64,000 nucleotides of DNA. It comes from an uncultured Porphyromonadaceae bacterium (GTDB taxonomy: Bacteria; Bacteroidota; Bacteroidia; Bacteroidales; Muribaculaceae). The notes below the pieces were generated by a model that was not told the origin of the DNA, ran no database searches, and saw only the letters and a list, made by a program, of their open reading frames with translations. Of this stretch, positions 33,958-42,235 are shown piece after piece. Each line of letters starts with the position of its first letter. The first letter of the stretch is position 1. A program made the position numbers and the translations under genes. The stretch covers positions 70,310 to 134,309 of the forward strand of contig URMS01000004.1 of the NCBI GenBank assembly GCA_900548975.1. The letters are read 5' to 3'.

Positions 33958-35577
33958 ATGATTTACAAGCATGCATTTATGACGGGTGCACTGGCGCTCT
34001 CGCTTCTCGCTGTTTCGTCGTGCTCCGACGATAAGTGGGAAATCGTAGACAACGCTGACCCCAATTTTGCAGTGACCTCCGAGCACGTAATGACCGACCT
34101 CGGCCGCGACGTGCACTTCGCAGGAACGATTTCCGATGCCGACGGCATAGCCTCCATCAAGCTGAGCTGCCCGGCACTGAGCATCAACAAGACCATCGAC
34201 CTCATCGAGATCTATGGCGCTCCACAGACCGAATACGACCTCGACTATAGCGTGCGCATGCGCAACGATATAGTCGGCGACAGCTTCGATGTCGATATCA
34301 CCGTTACCGACGTAGCCGGCAATACCGTCAGAAAGACCGTGCTCGTGACTCTCGACGGCGACTTCTCGGCTCCCGTGTTCGAGACATCGCCCGACAAGGA
34401 AGTGACAGTACTCTTCAAGGAGGATCCCACTTTCAACCTCAGCTTCTCCGTTCGCGACAACCGCGAAATCGACTATGTGACTGTCGATGTCGACGGCGTC
34501 GACGGCTTCCCCGTAACCGTGCAGGGCAACGGCCAGAACCGCGTAGAGTTCTCCCGCAAGCTCGAGCTCCCCACCGCAATCGCCGACTACAACCTCACCG
34601 TCACCGCCTACGACAAGGCTGCCCAGGATGGCGAAGTCCGCTCCACCGTGGTCAACTCCGTAATCAAGGTATCGGAGCTCCCCGACTGGAACGTGATCTA
34701 CCTTGCCGACGTAGCCACCGCTGCCGAGCTCAACAGCGACGTATTCGGCGTGCCTATGGCCATGGACCACGTGGGCGAATACAAATACCGCGTGCGCTAT
34801 TATAATGAAAAAGCCGGCACACAGATCTGCTTCATACCACAGAAGACCGACTTCGGCCCCATATGCTTCGGTCCCGACCCCGCCGATCCCGCCAAGCTCG
34901 GTGACGATCCCGAAAGCGTAGGCCGCGTAACCCTCGACAAGGCAGGCGTGTACTACCTCATCAACGTCAACACATTCGAACGCACAGTCACTCTCGACAC
35001 CTATGCCGTCAGCGAGGCCATCAACCCCGTAATGCACCTCCACTACGGCCAGAACGACCTCAACACATGGTGGGAAACAACCAACATGGGCGACATTTGG
35101 TGGCAGGAATGGTTCTTCGGCCCCGGCGGCAATCCCGACCAGATAACTGCACACATGGAGCAGGACAAGAACAACCCCCATATCTACTACTACGACTGGA
35201 AACTCTCCGAAGGAACCGAAAGATTCCAGATCGCCAACTGGCACAGCCACGGATGGTGGAACTTCACCGCATGGCGTGTCGATGATTCCGACGACGCAAG
35301 CAAGTGCATGTTCTACGGCAACTACCACCCCACCACTCCCCACTACGAAAGCAACGACGACTACTTCAAGTTCAAGTACATCGACATCGACCCCGAAGAG
35401 TACAAGTTCATGTATCCCAGCGGCGGCCAGGCCTTCGATCTCGGCAAATGGGGCGATGAAGGCTATCGCAAGAACTTCGTTCCCGACAACTGGATCAACG
35501 CCAAGATTCCGGCCGAAGGAAACTACCGCATAATCTTCGACCTCCACGCCGAGCGCATCAAAATGATTCCCAACTAA
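33958..35577 (+). CDS. Surface glycan-binding lipoprotein of the PUL (SusE/SusF position-equivalent)
   Basis: A 539-residue lipoprotein with lipobox AVSSC (Cys22) followed by SDDK, an acidic surface-export signal, so it should face outside. The N-terminal half looks like two Ig-like modules (about 30-235). The C-terminal half repeats short beta domains rich in Trp, Tyr and His (NTWWETTNMGDIWWQEWF, WHSHGWWNFTAW), the sort of aromatic platform that binds sugars, and includes SusE/F-like YLINVNTFERTVTL. Unusually it precedes susC instead of following susD. Its ligand is unknown. It is 47 bases upstream of susC and presumably in the same operon. Confidence 0.7.
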   Translation: MIYKHAFMTGALALSLLAVSSCSDDKWEIVDNADPNFAVTSEHVMTDLGRDVHFAGTISDADGIASIKLSCPALSINKTIDLIEIYGAPQTEYDLDYSVRMRNDIVGDSFDVDITVTDVAGNTVRKTVLVTLDGDFSAPVFETSPDKEVTVLFKEDPTFNLSFSVRDNREIDYVTVDVDGVDGFPVTVQGNGQNRVEFSRKLELPTAIADYNLTVTAYDKAAQDGEVRSTVVNSVIKVSELPDWNVIYLADVATAAELNSDVFGVPMAMDHVGEYKYRVRYYNEKAGTQICFIPQKTDFGPICFGPDPADPAKLGDDPESVGRVTLDKAGVYYLINVNTFERTVTLDTYAVSEAINPVMHLHYGQNDLNTWWETTNMGDIWWQEWFFGPGGNPDQITAHMEQDKNNPHIYYYDWKLSEGTERFQIANWHSHGWWNFTAWRVDDSDDASKCMFYGNYHPTTPHYESNDDYFKFKYIDIDPEEYKFMYPSGGQAFDLGKWGDEGYRKNFVPDNWINAKIPAEGNYRIIFDLHAERIKMIPN

Positions 35578-35624
35578 CGCGCCGGGGATGACAAACTAAC
35601 CATAAACCACGTTTCAACTATTTT

Positions 35625-38600
35625 ATGAAAAAACAAATATTATTTCTGTGCGCGGCTCTGATCGGTCTGGTGGCCATGGCACAGAACCTGACGGTGAAGG
35701 GTACCGTGATATCCGCAGCCGATAACGAACCTCTGATAGGCGCTTCGGTGACTCTCAAAGGTGCCCAGAACGGTGCCGTCACCGATTTCGACGGCAATTA
35801 CACCATATCGGGAGTACCGGCCAATGCCGTCCTCGAATTCTCCTATGTAGGCTTCAAGACCGTAGCCATCAATGTCGACGGCCGCACCACCATCGACGTA
35901 TCGCTCGAAGAAAACACCTCCGTACTCGACGAAGTGGTAGTGGTAGGTTACGGCGTTGTAAAGCGCTCCGACCTTACCAGCTCCATCACCACCGTCAAAG
36001 GTGACGCCATCACCGAAGTTACCACCGGTAACGCCATGGACGCCCTCCAGGGCAAAGTGAGCGGTGTTCAGATTGCCAACGGCGGCGGCCCCGGCACCAC
36101 CCCGAAAGTAATCATCCGCGGTATCACCTCGGTCAACGGCTCGAGCCCGCTCTACGTTGTCGACGGTGTGCCCCTGAACAGCAGCAACATTAACTTCCTC
36201 AACAACAACGACATCGAGAGCATGGAAGTGCTCAAGGACGCATCGGCATCCGCTATCTACGGTACCCGCGCTTCGAACGGTGTAATCATCATCACCACCA
36301 AGAAAGGCTCCGCCGGCAAGACCAATGTCGAATTCTCGGCTTCGGTAGGTTTCCAGCACATCGACAAGCCCAAAATGGCATGGGCCGACGAATATGAGAA
36401 GGTATTCAAGCAGCGCTACACCAACGACGGCCGCGTGGCTCCCTGGAACAGCCCCTACGAAAACTACGGTGCTGTCGACGGCACCGACTGGTGGAAAGAA
36501 GTTGTCAACGACATGGCCCTCATCCAGAACTACTCGCTGGGTGTACGCGGCGGCAACGACAAGTTCATCTACAGCTTCTCGCTCGGCTACTTCCGCAACA
36601 ACTCGCAGTTCGACTACGGCTACTGGGACAAGGTGAACGTACGCCTCAACACCGAGTACAACTTCACCTCCTGGCTCAAGGCCGGTCTCGACATCGCCCC
36701 CAGCTATGAGAACTGGGACAACACCCCCAACCTCTTCTCCGCTGCCATGTCGATGGACCCCACCACTCCCGTATTCCGCCCCGAAAGCGAATGGGATGCC
36801 GCAAACCCCATGAACAACTACCAGCGCTCCTACAACAACCAGGAGTGGAACCCCGCAGGCTCGCTCGCACGTATGGACAACTCCAGCCGCAAGCTCAGCG
36901 TGCTCATGAACCCCTTCATCCAGATCCAGCCCATCAAGCAGCTGGTGCTCCGCACTCAGTTCGGCGCCAACGCATGGTATCAGCGCAACGACTTCTATAA
37001 CTACGCATTCCACATCGACGCCCTCGAGCAGAACGAGAAGAACTCCGTAGGCCGCAACTACTCCGACGGTCTCAACTGGACATGGAACAACACCATCACC
37101 TACATGGACACCTTCGCCGAAAAGCACAACCTCACCGTAATGGCCGGCTTCACCGCCGAACGCTACGCCGACTGGTGGGCCAACGCATCGCGCCAGGACG
37201 TGCCTGGCACCAGCGACCTGCTCCATGAAATATCGGCTGCCACCGGCGACCAGTTCGCTTCCGGCAACGTTTCCTACCAGACTCTCGCATCGTTCCTCGG
37301 TCGTGTGAACTACAACTACAACAACCGCTACTACCTCACTGCATCGATCCGTTCCGACGGTTCGAGCCGCTTCCCCAAAGGCAGCAAATTCGGTACATTC
37401 CCCTCGGTATCGGCCGCATGGCGTCTTAGCGAGGAAGCCTTCATGGAAGACACCCGCAACTGGCTCAACAACGCCAAGATCCGCCTCGGCTGGGGCCGCG
37501 TGGGCAACCAGGCCATCGCCAACGGCGCATACATGACCACCCTCAACAACGGTGTCAACTACGTATTCGGCTCCACCCCCACCCGCTACCCCTCGACCAT
37601 CGTAGGTTCCGTGGGCAACCCCAACCTTAAGTGGGAAACCGTCGAAGACATCGACTTCGGTATCGATCTGTCGCTCTTCAACAGCAAACTCAACGTGACA
37701 TTCGACCTCTACCAGAAGACCTCGCACGACATGCTCTACGGCAAGCAGAGCCTTCTGCTCCTCGGCGTGCCCACATGGCAGGGCGCCATCACCCAGAACA
37801 TCGGCAAGATGCGCGCACGCGGCTGGGAATTCTCCGTCAACTACACCGACCAGGTGGGCGACTTCCGCTACGACATCGGCCTGCAGCTCTCCGGCGTGAA
37901 GAACAAAGCCATCAAGTTCACCGGCGACGGCCCCATCTGGACCGGCGGCAACCAGCTTGCCGAAAGCATCATCAAGAACGAGGACGGCACCGAAATCTCG
38001 CGCTTCTTCGGCTATCAGACAGCCGGCATCTTCCAGAACTGGGAACAGGTGTACAACCACACCGACGAAACCGGCAAGATGATACAGCCCGACGCACAGC
38101 CCGGCGACCTTATCTTCGTAGACCGCAACCACGACGGTCAGCTCAACGAAGCCGACAAGACCTACATCGGCAACCCCTACCCCGACCTGCAGATGGGCCT
38201 CAACCTCAGCTTCTGGTATAAGAACTTCGACCTCACCGCCAACTTCTTCGGCACATTCGGCAACGACATCTTCAACCTGCAGCGCCGCCGCTACTCCGGC
38301 GCAGGCGGCCAGAACGTGTTCCGCGGCACTCTCAACGAGACATGGAGCGAAACCAATCCCGGCGCCGAATATCCCCGTCTGAGCTACAACGACCTCAACC
38401 AGAACTACAGCCGTGTGAGCGACTTCTTCGTAGAAGACGGTTCCTACTTCCGCTGCAAGCTCCTCACCCTTGGCTACACTCTGCCCAAGACCATCACCAA
38501 GAAATTCGACCTCCGTGTCTACGCTTCCGCTCAGAACGTGTTCACCATCACCGGCTACACCGGCATGGACCCCGAACGTCCCTTCTACGACGGCGGCGTT

Positions 38601-38675
38601 ATCGAAACGGGTATCGACTACAACAACTATCCCTCGCCCCGTACATTCCTCCTCGGTCTTGACATCAAATTCTAA
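35625..38675 (+). CDS. susC: SusC/RagA-type TonB-dependent outer-membrane glycan transporter
   Basis: A 1,016-residue outer-membrane transporter. After the signal peptide (MKKQILFLCAALIGLVAMAQ) comes a carboxypeptidase-regulatory-like domain (TVISAADNEPLIGASVTL to about residue 95), the TonB box with the SusC signature DEVVVVGYG, the plug domain (about 110-230, with GKVSGVQI and PLYVVDGVPLN), and a barrel that ends in an aromatic strand (LLGLDIKF). It imports oligosaccharides released at the surface, in complex with the SusD protein encoded 12 bases downstream. Codon use is typical of highly expressed genes in the window. Confidence 0.96.
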   Translation: MKKQILFLCAALIGLVAMAQNLTVKGTVISAADNEPLIGASVTLKGAQNGAVTDFDGNYTISGVPANAVLEFSYVGFKTVAINVDGRTTIDVSLEENTSVLDEVVVVGYGVVKRSDLTSSITTVKGDAITEVTTGNAMDALQGKVSGVQIANGGGPGTTPKVIIRGITSVNGSSPLYVVDGVPLNSSNINFLNNNDIESMEVLKDASASAIYGTRASNGVIIITTKKGSAGKTNVEFSASVGFQHIDKPKMAWADEYEKVFKQRYTNDGRVAPWNSPYENYGAVDGTDWWKEVVNDMALIQNYSLGVRGGNDKFIYSFSLGYFRNNSQFDYGYWDKVNVRLNTEYNFTSWLKAGLDIAPSYENWDNTPNLFSAAMSMDPTTPVFRPESEWDAANPMNNYQRSYNNQEWNPAGSLARMDNSSRKLSVLMNPFIQIQPIKQLVLRTQFGANAWYQRNDFYNYAFHIDALEQNEKNSVGRNYSDGLNWTWNNTITYMDTFAEKHNLTVMAGFTAERYADWWANASRQDVPGTSDLLHEISAATGDQFASGNVSYQTLASFLGRVNYNYNNRYYLTASIRSDGSSRFPKGSKFGTFPSVSAAWRLSEEAFMEDTRNWLNNAKIRLGWGRVGNQAIANGAYMTTLNNGVNYVFGSTPTRYPSTIVGSVGNPNLKWETVEDIDFGIDLSLFNSKLNVTFDLYQKTSHDMLYGKQSLLLLGVPTWQGAITQNIGKMRARGWEFSVNYTDQVGDFRYDIGLQLSGVKNKAIKFTGDGPIWTGGNQLAESIIKNEDGTEISRFFGYQTAGIFQNWEQVYNHTDETGKMIQPDAQPGDLIFVDRNHDGQLNEADKTYIGNPYPDLQMGLNLSFWYKNFDLTANFFGTFGNDIFNLQRRRYSGAGGQNVFRGTLNETWSETNPGAEYPRLSYNDLNQNYSRVSDFFVEDGSYFRCKLLTLGYTLPKTITKKFDLRVYASAQNVFTITGYTGMDPERPFYDGGVIETGIDYNNYPSPRTFLLGLDIKF

Positions 38676-38687
38676 TCTTACGAACTA

Positions 38688-40367
38688 ATGAAAAAACACA
38701 TCATATTAGGCGCTGCCGCTCTTGCACTGGGTCTCACCATGGCCTCCTGCGACGACTTCCTCACCGAAGACGTGCACGGCAGTCAGAACCTCGACACATA
38801 TTTCGCCGACGAGGAAGAAGTAAACGACTTTATCGGCGGTTGCTACTTCGAAATAGCAAAAGACGACTGGTGGCAGATATACAACGCCTGGCTGCAGGCC
38901 GACATGACCACCGACGACCTCTGGGACGGCAACACCACACAGAGCGACGGCTATCAGGACGTGACCTACTTCATGCCCACAGCCCCGCAGAACGGTGCCC
39001 TCTCCAACTTCTGGGGCGCACGCTACCAGGGCATCTACACCTGCAACACCGCCATCGCACGCATCCCCGGCGCATCGATGGACGAGACACTCCGCAACCG
39101 CCGTATCGCCGAGGCCCGCTTTCTGCGCGCTTTCTTCTACTTTGACCTCGTACGCTACTTCGGCGGCGTGCCTCTGATCACCGAGCCTATAACCAACGGC
39201 GAAGGCATCACCCGCTCCTCTGTCGACGAAGTATACGACTTCGTTGAAAAGGAACTCGGCGAAATTGCCGAAATCCTGCCCCAGCGCAGCGAATGGCCCG
39301 CTACCGACCTCGGCCGCGCTACTCGCGGCGCAGCCCTGACACTCCTTGGAAAGACTCAGGTATACCGCGGCGAATACGCCGACGCCAAGATCACCCTCAA
39401 AAAGGTGATCGACGAAGGCGAATACCAGCTTTGCAAGAATTTCGGCGACGTATGGAGCGTGGAGCACAACAACAGCGTCGAATCGATCTTCGAAGTACAG
39501 ACCATGTTCAGCAACCAGTACAACCTGGGCGGCTCGCTCACCACTATCACAGGCTGCCGTAACGGCATCGGCGACGGCTGGGCCTGGGGCACTCCCTCGT
39601 CCGACCTCGAAAACGCCTACATCGCCGCCGGCGACACCGAGCGTCTCCGCTGGACCATCATCAAAACCGGCTGCAAGGAAATCCCCGGCGAGGACAATTT
39701 CGCCGCTTTCATCGAAAACAACGCCACCGTCTTCACCCAGGGTGTGAAAGACCAGAAGTTCCTCGACTATAAGGAAGCCTTCGGCTGGGGCGACGACGTA
39801 TACGAAGAAGGCTACGTAATCGATCCCTCGCAGCACAAGAGCGCACGCATCATCTGCAAATACTTCATCCCCACGCAGTACCGCCAGGAAGTATTCAACA
39901 AACAGAAAACTCAGCTCAACCACCGCATCCTCCGCTATGCCGACGTGCTCCTGCTCTACGCCGAGGCCTGCAACGCCACCAACGACGATCCCTCCGCACG
40001 CACTGCCCTCAACGAGGTCCGCAACCGTGTAGGCCTTGCCGACGTGACCTCGAGCGGCGAAACCCTCCGCGACGCCATCCGCCTCGAACGCCGTCTCGAA
40101 CTCGCTTTCGAGCAGAACCGCCTCTTCGACATCCGCCGTTGGGATGCCGGCAACGGTAAGAAAGTTATTGAGAACATCATGGGCCCCAACGGTTCGTTCG
40201 TAACATACAATCTCGGCCCCAACGCAGACATGTACGAGAAATACAACCAGGGCCAGTCGAGCGACAAGGGCACACGCTTCACCGCTCCCCGCGACCTTCT
40301 CTACCCCATTCCCTCCGACGAAATCCAGCGCTCCAACGGCGCCCTCGTTCAGAATCCGGGCTACTGA
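38688..40367 (+). CDS. susD: SusD/RagB-type surface glycan-binding lipoprotein
   Basis: A 559-residue lipoprotein with Cys21 in MASCDDFL, the classical SusD start with an acidic surface-export signal. It is helical with TPR-like N-terminal repeats, and has RFLRAFFYFDLVRYFGGVPLIT, RGAALTLLGKTQVYRGEY and LRYADVLLLYAEACN, all SusD-family blocks. The C-terminus (LLYPIPSDEIQRSN) is also typical. It caps the SusC barrel and captures glycan. A promoter and hairpin follow before the enzyme genes. Confidence 0.96.
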   Translation: MKKHIILGAAALALGLTMASCDDFLTEDVHGSQNLDTYFADEEEVNDFIGGCYFEIAKDDWWQIYNAWLQADMTTDDLWDGNTTQSDGYQDVTYFMPTAPQNGALSNFWGARYQGIYTCNTAIARIPGASMDETLRNRRIAEARFLRAFFYFDLVRYFGGVPLITEPITNGEGITRSSVDEVYDFVEKELGEIAEILPQRSEWPATDLGRATRGAALTLLGKTQVYRGEYADAKITLKKVIDEGEYQLCKNFGDVWSVEHNNSVESIFEVQTMFSNQYNLGGSLTTITGCRNGIGDGWAWGTPSSDLENAYIAAGDTERLRWTIIKTGCKEIPGEDNFAAFIENNATVFTQGVKDQKFLDYKEAFGWGDDVYEEGYVIDPSQHKSARIICKYFIPTQYRQEVFNKQKTQLNHRILRYADVLLLYAEACNATNDDPSARTALNEVRNRVGLADVTSSGETLRDAIRLERRLELAFEQNRLFDIRRWDAGNGKKVIENIMGPNGSFVTYNLGPNADMYEKYNQGQSSDKGTRFTAPRDLLYPIPSDEIQRSNGALVQNPGY

Positions 40368-40379
40368 TAGTTAAAAAGT

Positions 40380-40428
40380 GTAGGGCCGGGGACTGCGGAA
40401 ACCGCTTTTCGTTAATTCCTGACCCTAC
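40380..40428 (+). terminator. Possible terminator after susD
   Basis: An inner hairpin GCGG-AAA-CCGC (40395-40405) is followed by TTTT. It is enclosed by GTAGGG (40380-40385) and CCCTAC (40423-40428). It could attenuate read-through from susCD to the enzyme genes. Confidence 0.5.
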
Positions 40429-40472
40429 CGCTTAAATTTACTTAAACGCTTTTCCGATAGGTATTTTATTAG

Positions 40473-40480
40473 TACCTTTG
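40473..40480 (+). promoter_or_regulatory. -7 box of the GH30-GH2-GH43 enzyme unit
   Basis: TACCTTTG matches TAnnTTTG, 90 bases before the GH30 ATG. It overlaps the first bases of the inverted repeat at 40479-40515. No clear -33 element. Confidence 0.55.
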
Positions 40481-40515
40481 TAAGGGATAATTACCAAAAA
40501 TGATTATCCCTTACA
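40479..40515. promoter_or_regulatory. 13-bp perfect inverted repeat at the enzyme-unit promoter
   Basis: TGTAAGGGATAAT (40479-40491) and ATTATCCCTTACA (40503-40515) are exact complements with an 11-base loop, followed by TTTTAAAA. It may be an operator, or a hairpin at the 5' end of the enzyme mRNA, or a read-through attenuator. Confidence 0.7.
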
Positions 40516-40570
40516 TTTTAAAAAGCTGTTTAAAACCAACAAAAATATTTTCTCTCCATTTTTATAAGCC

Positions 40571-42235
40571 ATGAAATTTATCAAGTACATCCTTCCCGCC
40601 ATGGCCGCCGTCGGCATGCTCGCCGCATGCTCCGACGACCCCAAAGGCGAATCGACCAAGCGTCCCACCGGCTCCGGCGACGAACCCGAAAAGCCCGAAG
40701 AACCCGCCAACCCGAGCGACATAGTGTCGCCCGTACCCGATTTCTCGTGCAACACACAGAAAACAGCCATCGACGCAAGCAAGAAACTCCAGACCATGGA
40801 GGGCTTCGGCGCTTCCGACTGCTGGCTGCCCAACCAGATAGGCAAATACTGGCGTAACAACCGTCTGCAGCTCGCCCGCTGGCTCTTCTCCAGCAACATA
40901 AGCTCGGCCGGACAGCCCGCAGGCATCGGTCTGTCGATGTGGCGCGTGAACCTCGGCGCCGGTACTGCCGAACAGGGCGATGCCGGTGGCGTCGATGCCA
41001 ACAACCGCGCCGAAAGCTATCTGGTGAACGGCGTCTACGACTGGAACAAATGCGAGGGCCAGCGCTACTTCATGCAGCAGGCCAAGAACAACGGCGTGGA
41101 ATCGTTCGTGCTCTTCAGCAACTCGCCTCTGGTACAGTTCACCAAAAACGGCAAAGGCTACTCCGAAAGCGGCGCTCACGCCAACCTCAAGGACGACTGC
41201 TACGACGACTTCGCCGAGTACATGGCCAATGTCGCCGACCACTTCAACGGCGAAGGCTACAAGGTGACACACATCTCGCCCGTCAACGAGCCTCAGTACA
41301 ACTGGGACGGCCACAATCAGGAAGGCAGCGGCTGGCAGAACAGCGAGGTGGCCCGTCTGGCCAAGGAACTCGACAAGGCTCTCGCCGCCAAAAACTCCTC
41401 CACCAAGATACTCCTGCCCGAAGCCGCCGCATGGGGCTACCTCTACGAAGGCAACGTCAACGACCGCGCAAGCCAGATCGAGGCATTCTGGGGCACAGGC
41501 TCCTCCAACTATATCGGCGACCTCGCCCATGTCGACAACGTAGTGGGCGGCCACAGCTACTGGACATTCGACAACTGGAACGACATGCGCAGCGTGCGTC
41601 AGCGCGTTGCCGACAAGGCCGGTGCAAAGGGTCTGCGCGTATGGCAGACCGAATGGTCCATGCTCGACAAGGAACCGTCGGAACTCGGCGGCACCTACGA
41701 CCAGGTATCGGAATTCGACATCGCTCTCTACATGTCGAAAATCATACACAACGACATCGTCAAGGCCGGCTGCACATCGTGGAGCTACTGGACTGCCATG
41801 TCAGTTGAACGCTGGAGCCAGAAAAACCGTTTCGAGCTCATCAAGACCACTCCCGCCGGCGGAAACTACAGCGACGACTTCACCGCCGAAGGCACTGTCG
41901 AAGCCACGCCCAACCTCTGGGTACTGGGCAACTACAGCCTCTTCGTGCGTCCGGGCTACTTCCGCGTAGACCTCAGCGGCGCCGACAGCAAGGACTTCTG
42001 CGGCACCGCCTATGTATCGCCCGACGGCAAGACCGTAGTGGCCGTCTACACCAACTCCGACAAGACCAAAGGCGTGATGCTCGACAACACCATTACCGGC
42101 GCCGGCACACTCCAGACCGTGACCCGCTACACCACAACATCGAAAAAAGAACTTCTCGGCGAGAAATTCAATCCTGCCGACAAGGTATTCGTAGAGCCCA
42201 ACAGCGTCTCTACCATCGTCTATACTTTCGAATAA
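40571..42235 (+). CDS. GH30 family surface glycoside hydrolase
   Basis: A 554-residue lipoprotein (Cys20 in GMLAACSDD, with an acidic surface-export signal) and a Pro/Glu-rich linker to about residue 58. The catalytic TIM barrel starts at LQTMEGFGASDCW. The acid/base is Glu240 in SPVNEPQYNW and the nucleophile is Glu361 in VWQTEWS. A C-terminal beta domain follows (about 450-554). This is the GH30 clan A layout. GH30 members include beta-1,6-galactanases, beta-1,6-glucanases and xylanases; the subfamily cannot be fixed by eye. As the surface enzyme of the locus it probably makes the backbone cut. GH2 starts on the base after its stop codon. Confidence 0.85.
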   Translation: MKFIKYILPAMAAVGMLAACSDDPKGESTKRPTGSGDEPEKPEEPANPSDIVSPVPDFSCNTQKTAIDASKKLQTMEGFGASDCWLPNQIGKYWRNNRLQLARWLFSSNISSAGQPAGIGLSMWRVNLGAGTAEQGDAGGVDANNRAESYLVNGVYDWNKCEGQRYFMQQAKNNGVESFVLFSNSPLVQFTKNGKGYSESGAHANLKDDCYDDFAEYMANVADHFNGEGYKVTHISPVNEPQYNWDGHNQEGSGWQNSEVARLAKELDKALAAKNSSTKILLPEAAAWGYLYEGNVNDRASQIEAFWGTGSSNYIGDLAHVDNVVGGHSYWTFDNWNDMRSVRQRVADKAGAKGLRVWQTEWSMLDKEPSELGGTYDQVSEFDIALYMSKIIHNDIVKAGCTSWSYWTAMSVERWSQKNRFELIKTTPAGGNYSDDFTAEGTVEATPNLWVLGNYSLFVRPGYFRVDLSGADSKDFCGTAYVSPDGKTVVAVYTNSDKTKGVMLDNTITGAGTLQTVTRYTTTSKKELLGEKFNPADKVFVEPNSVSTIVYTFE

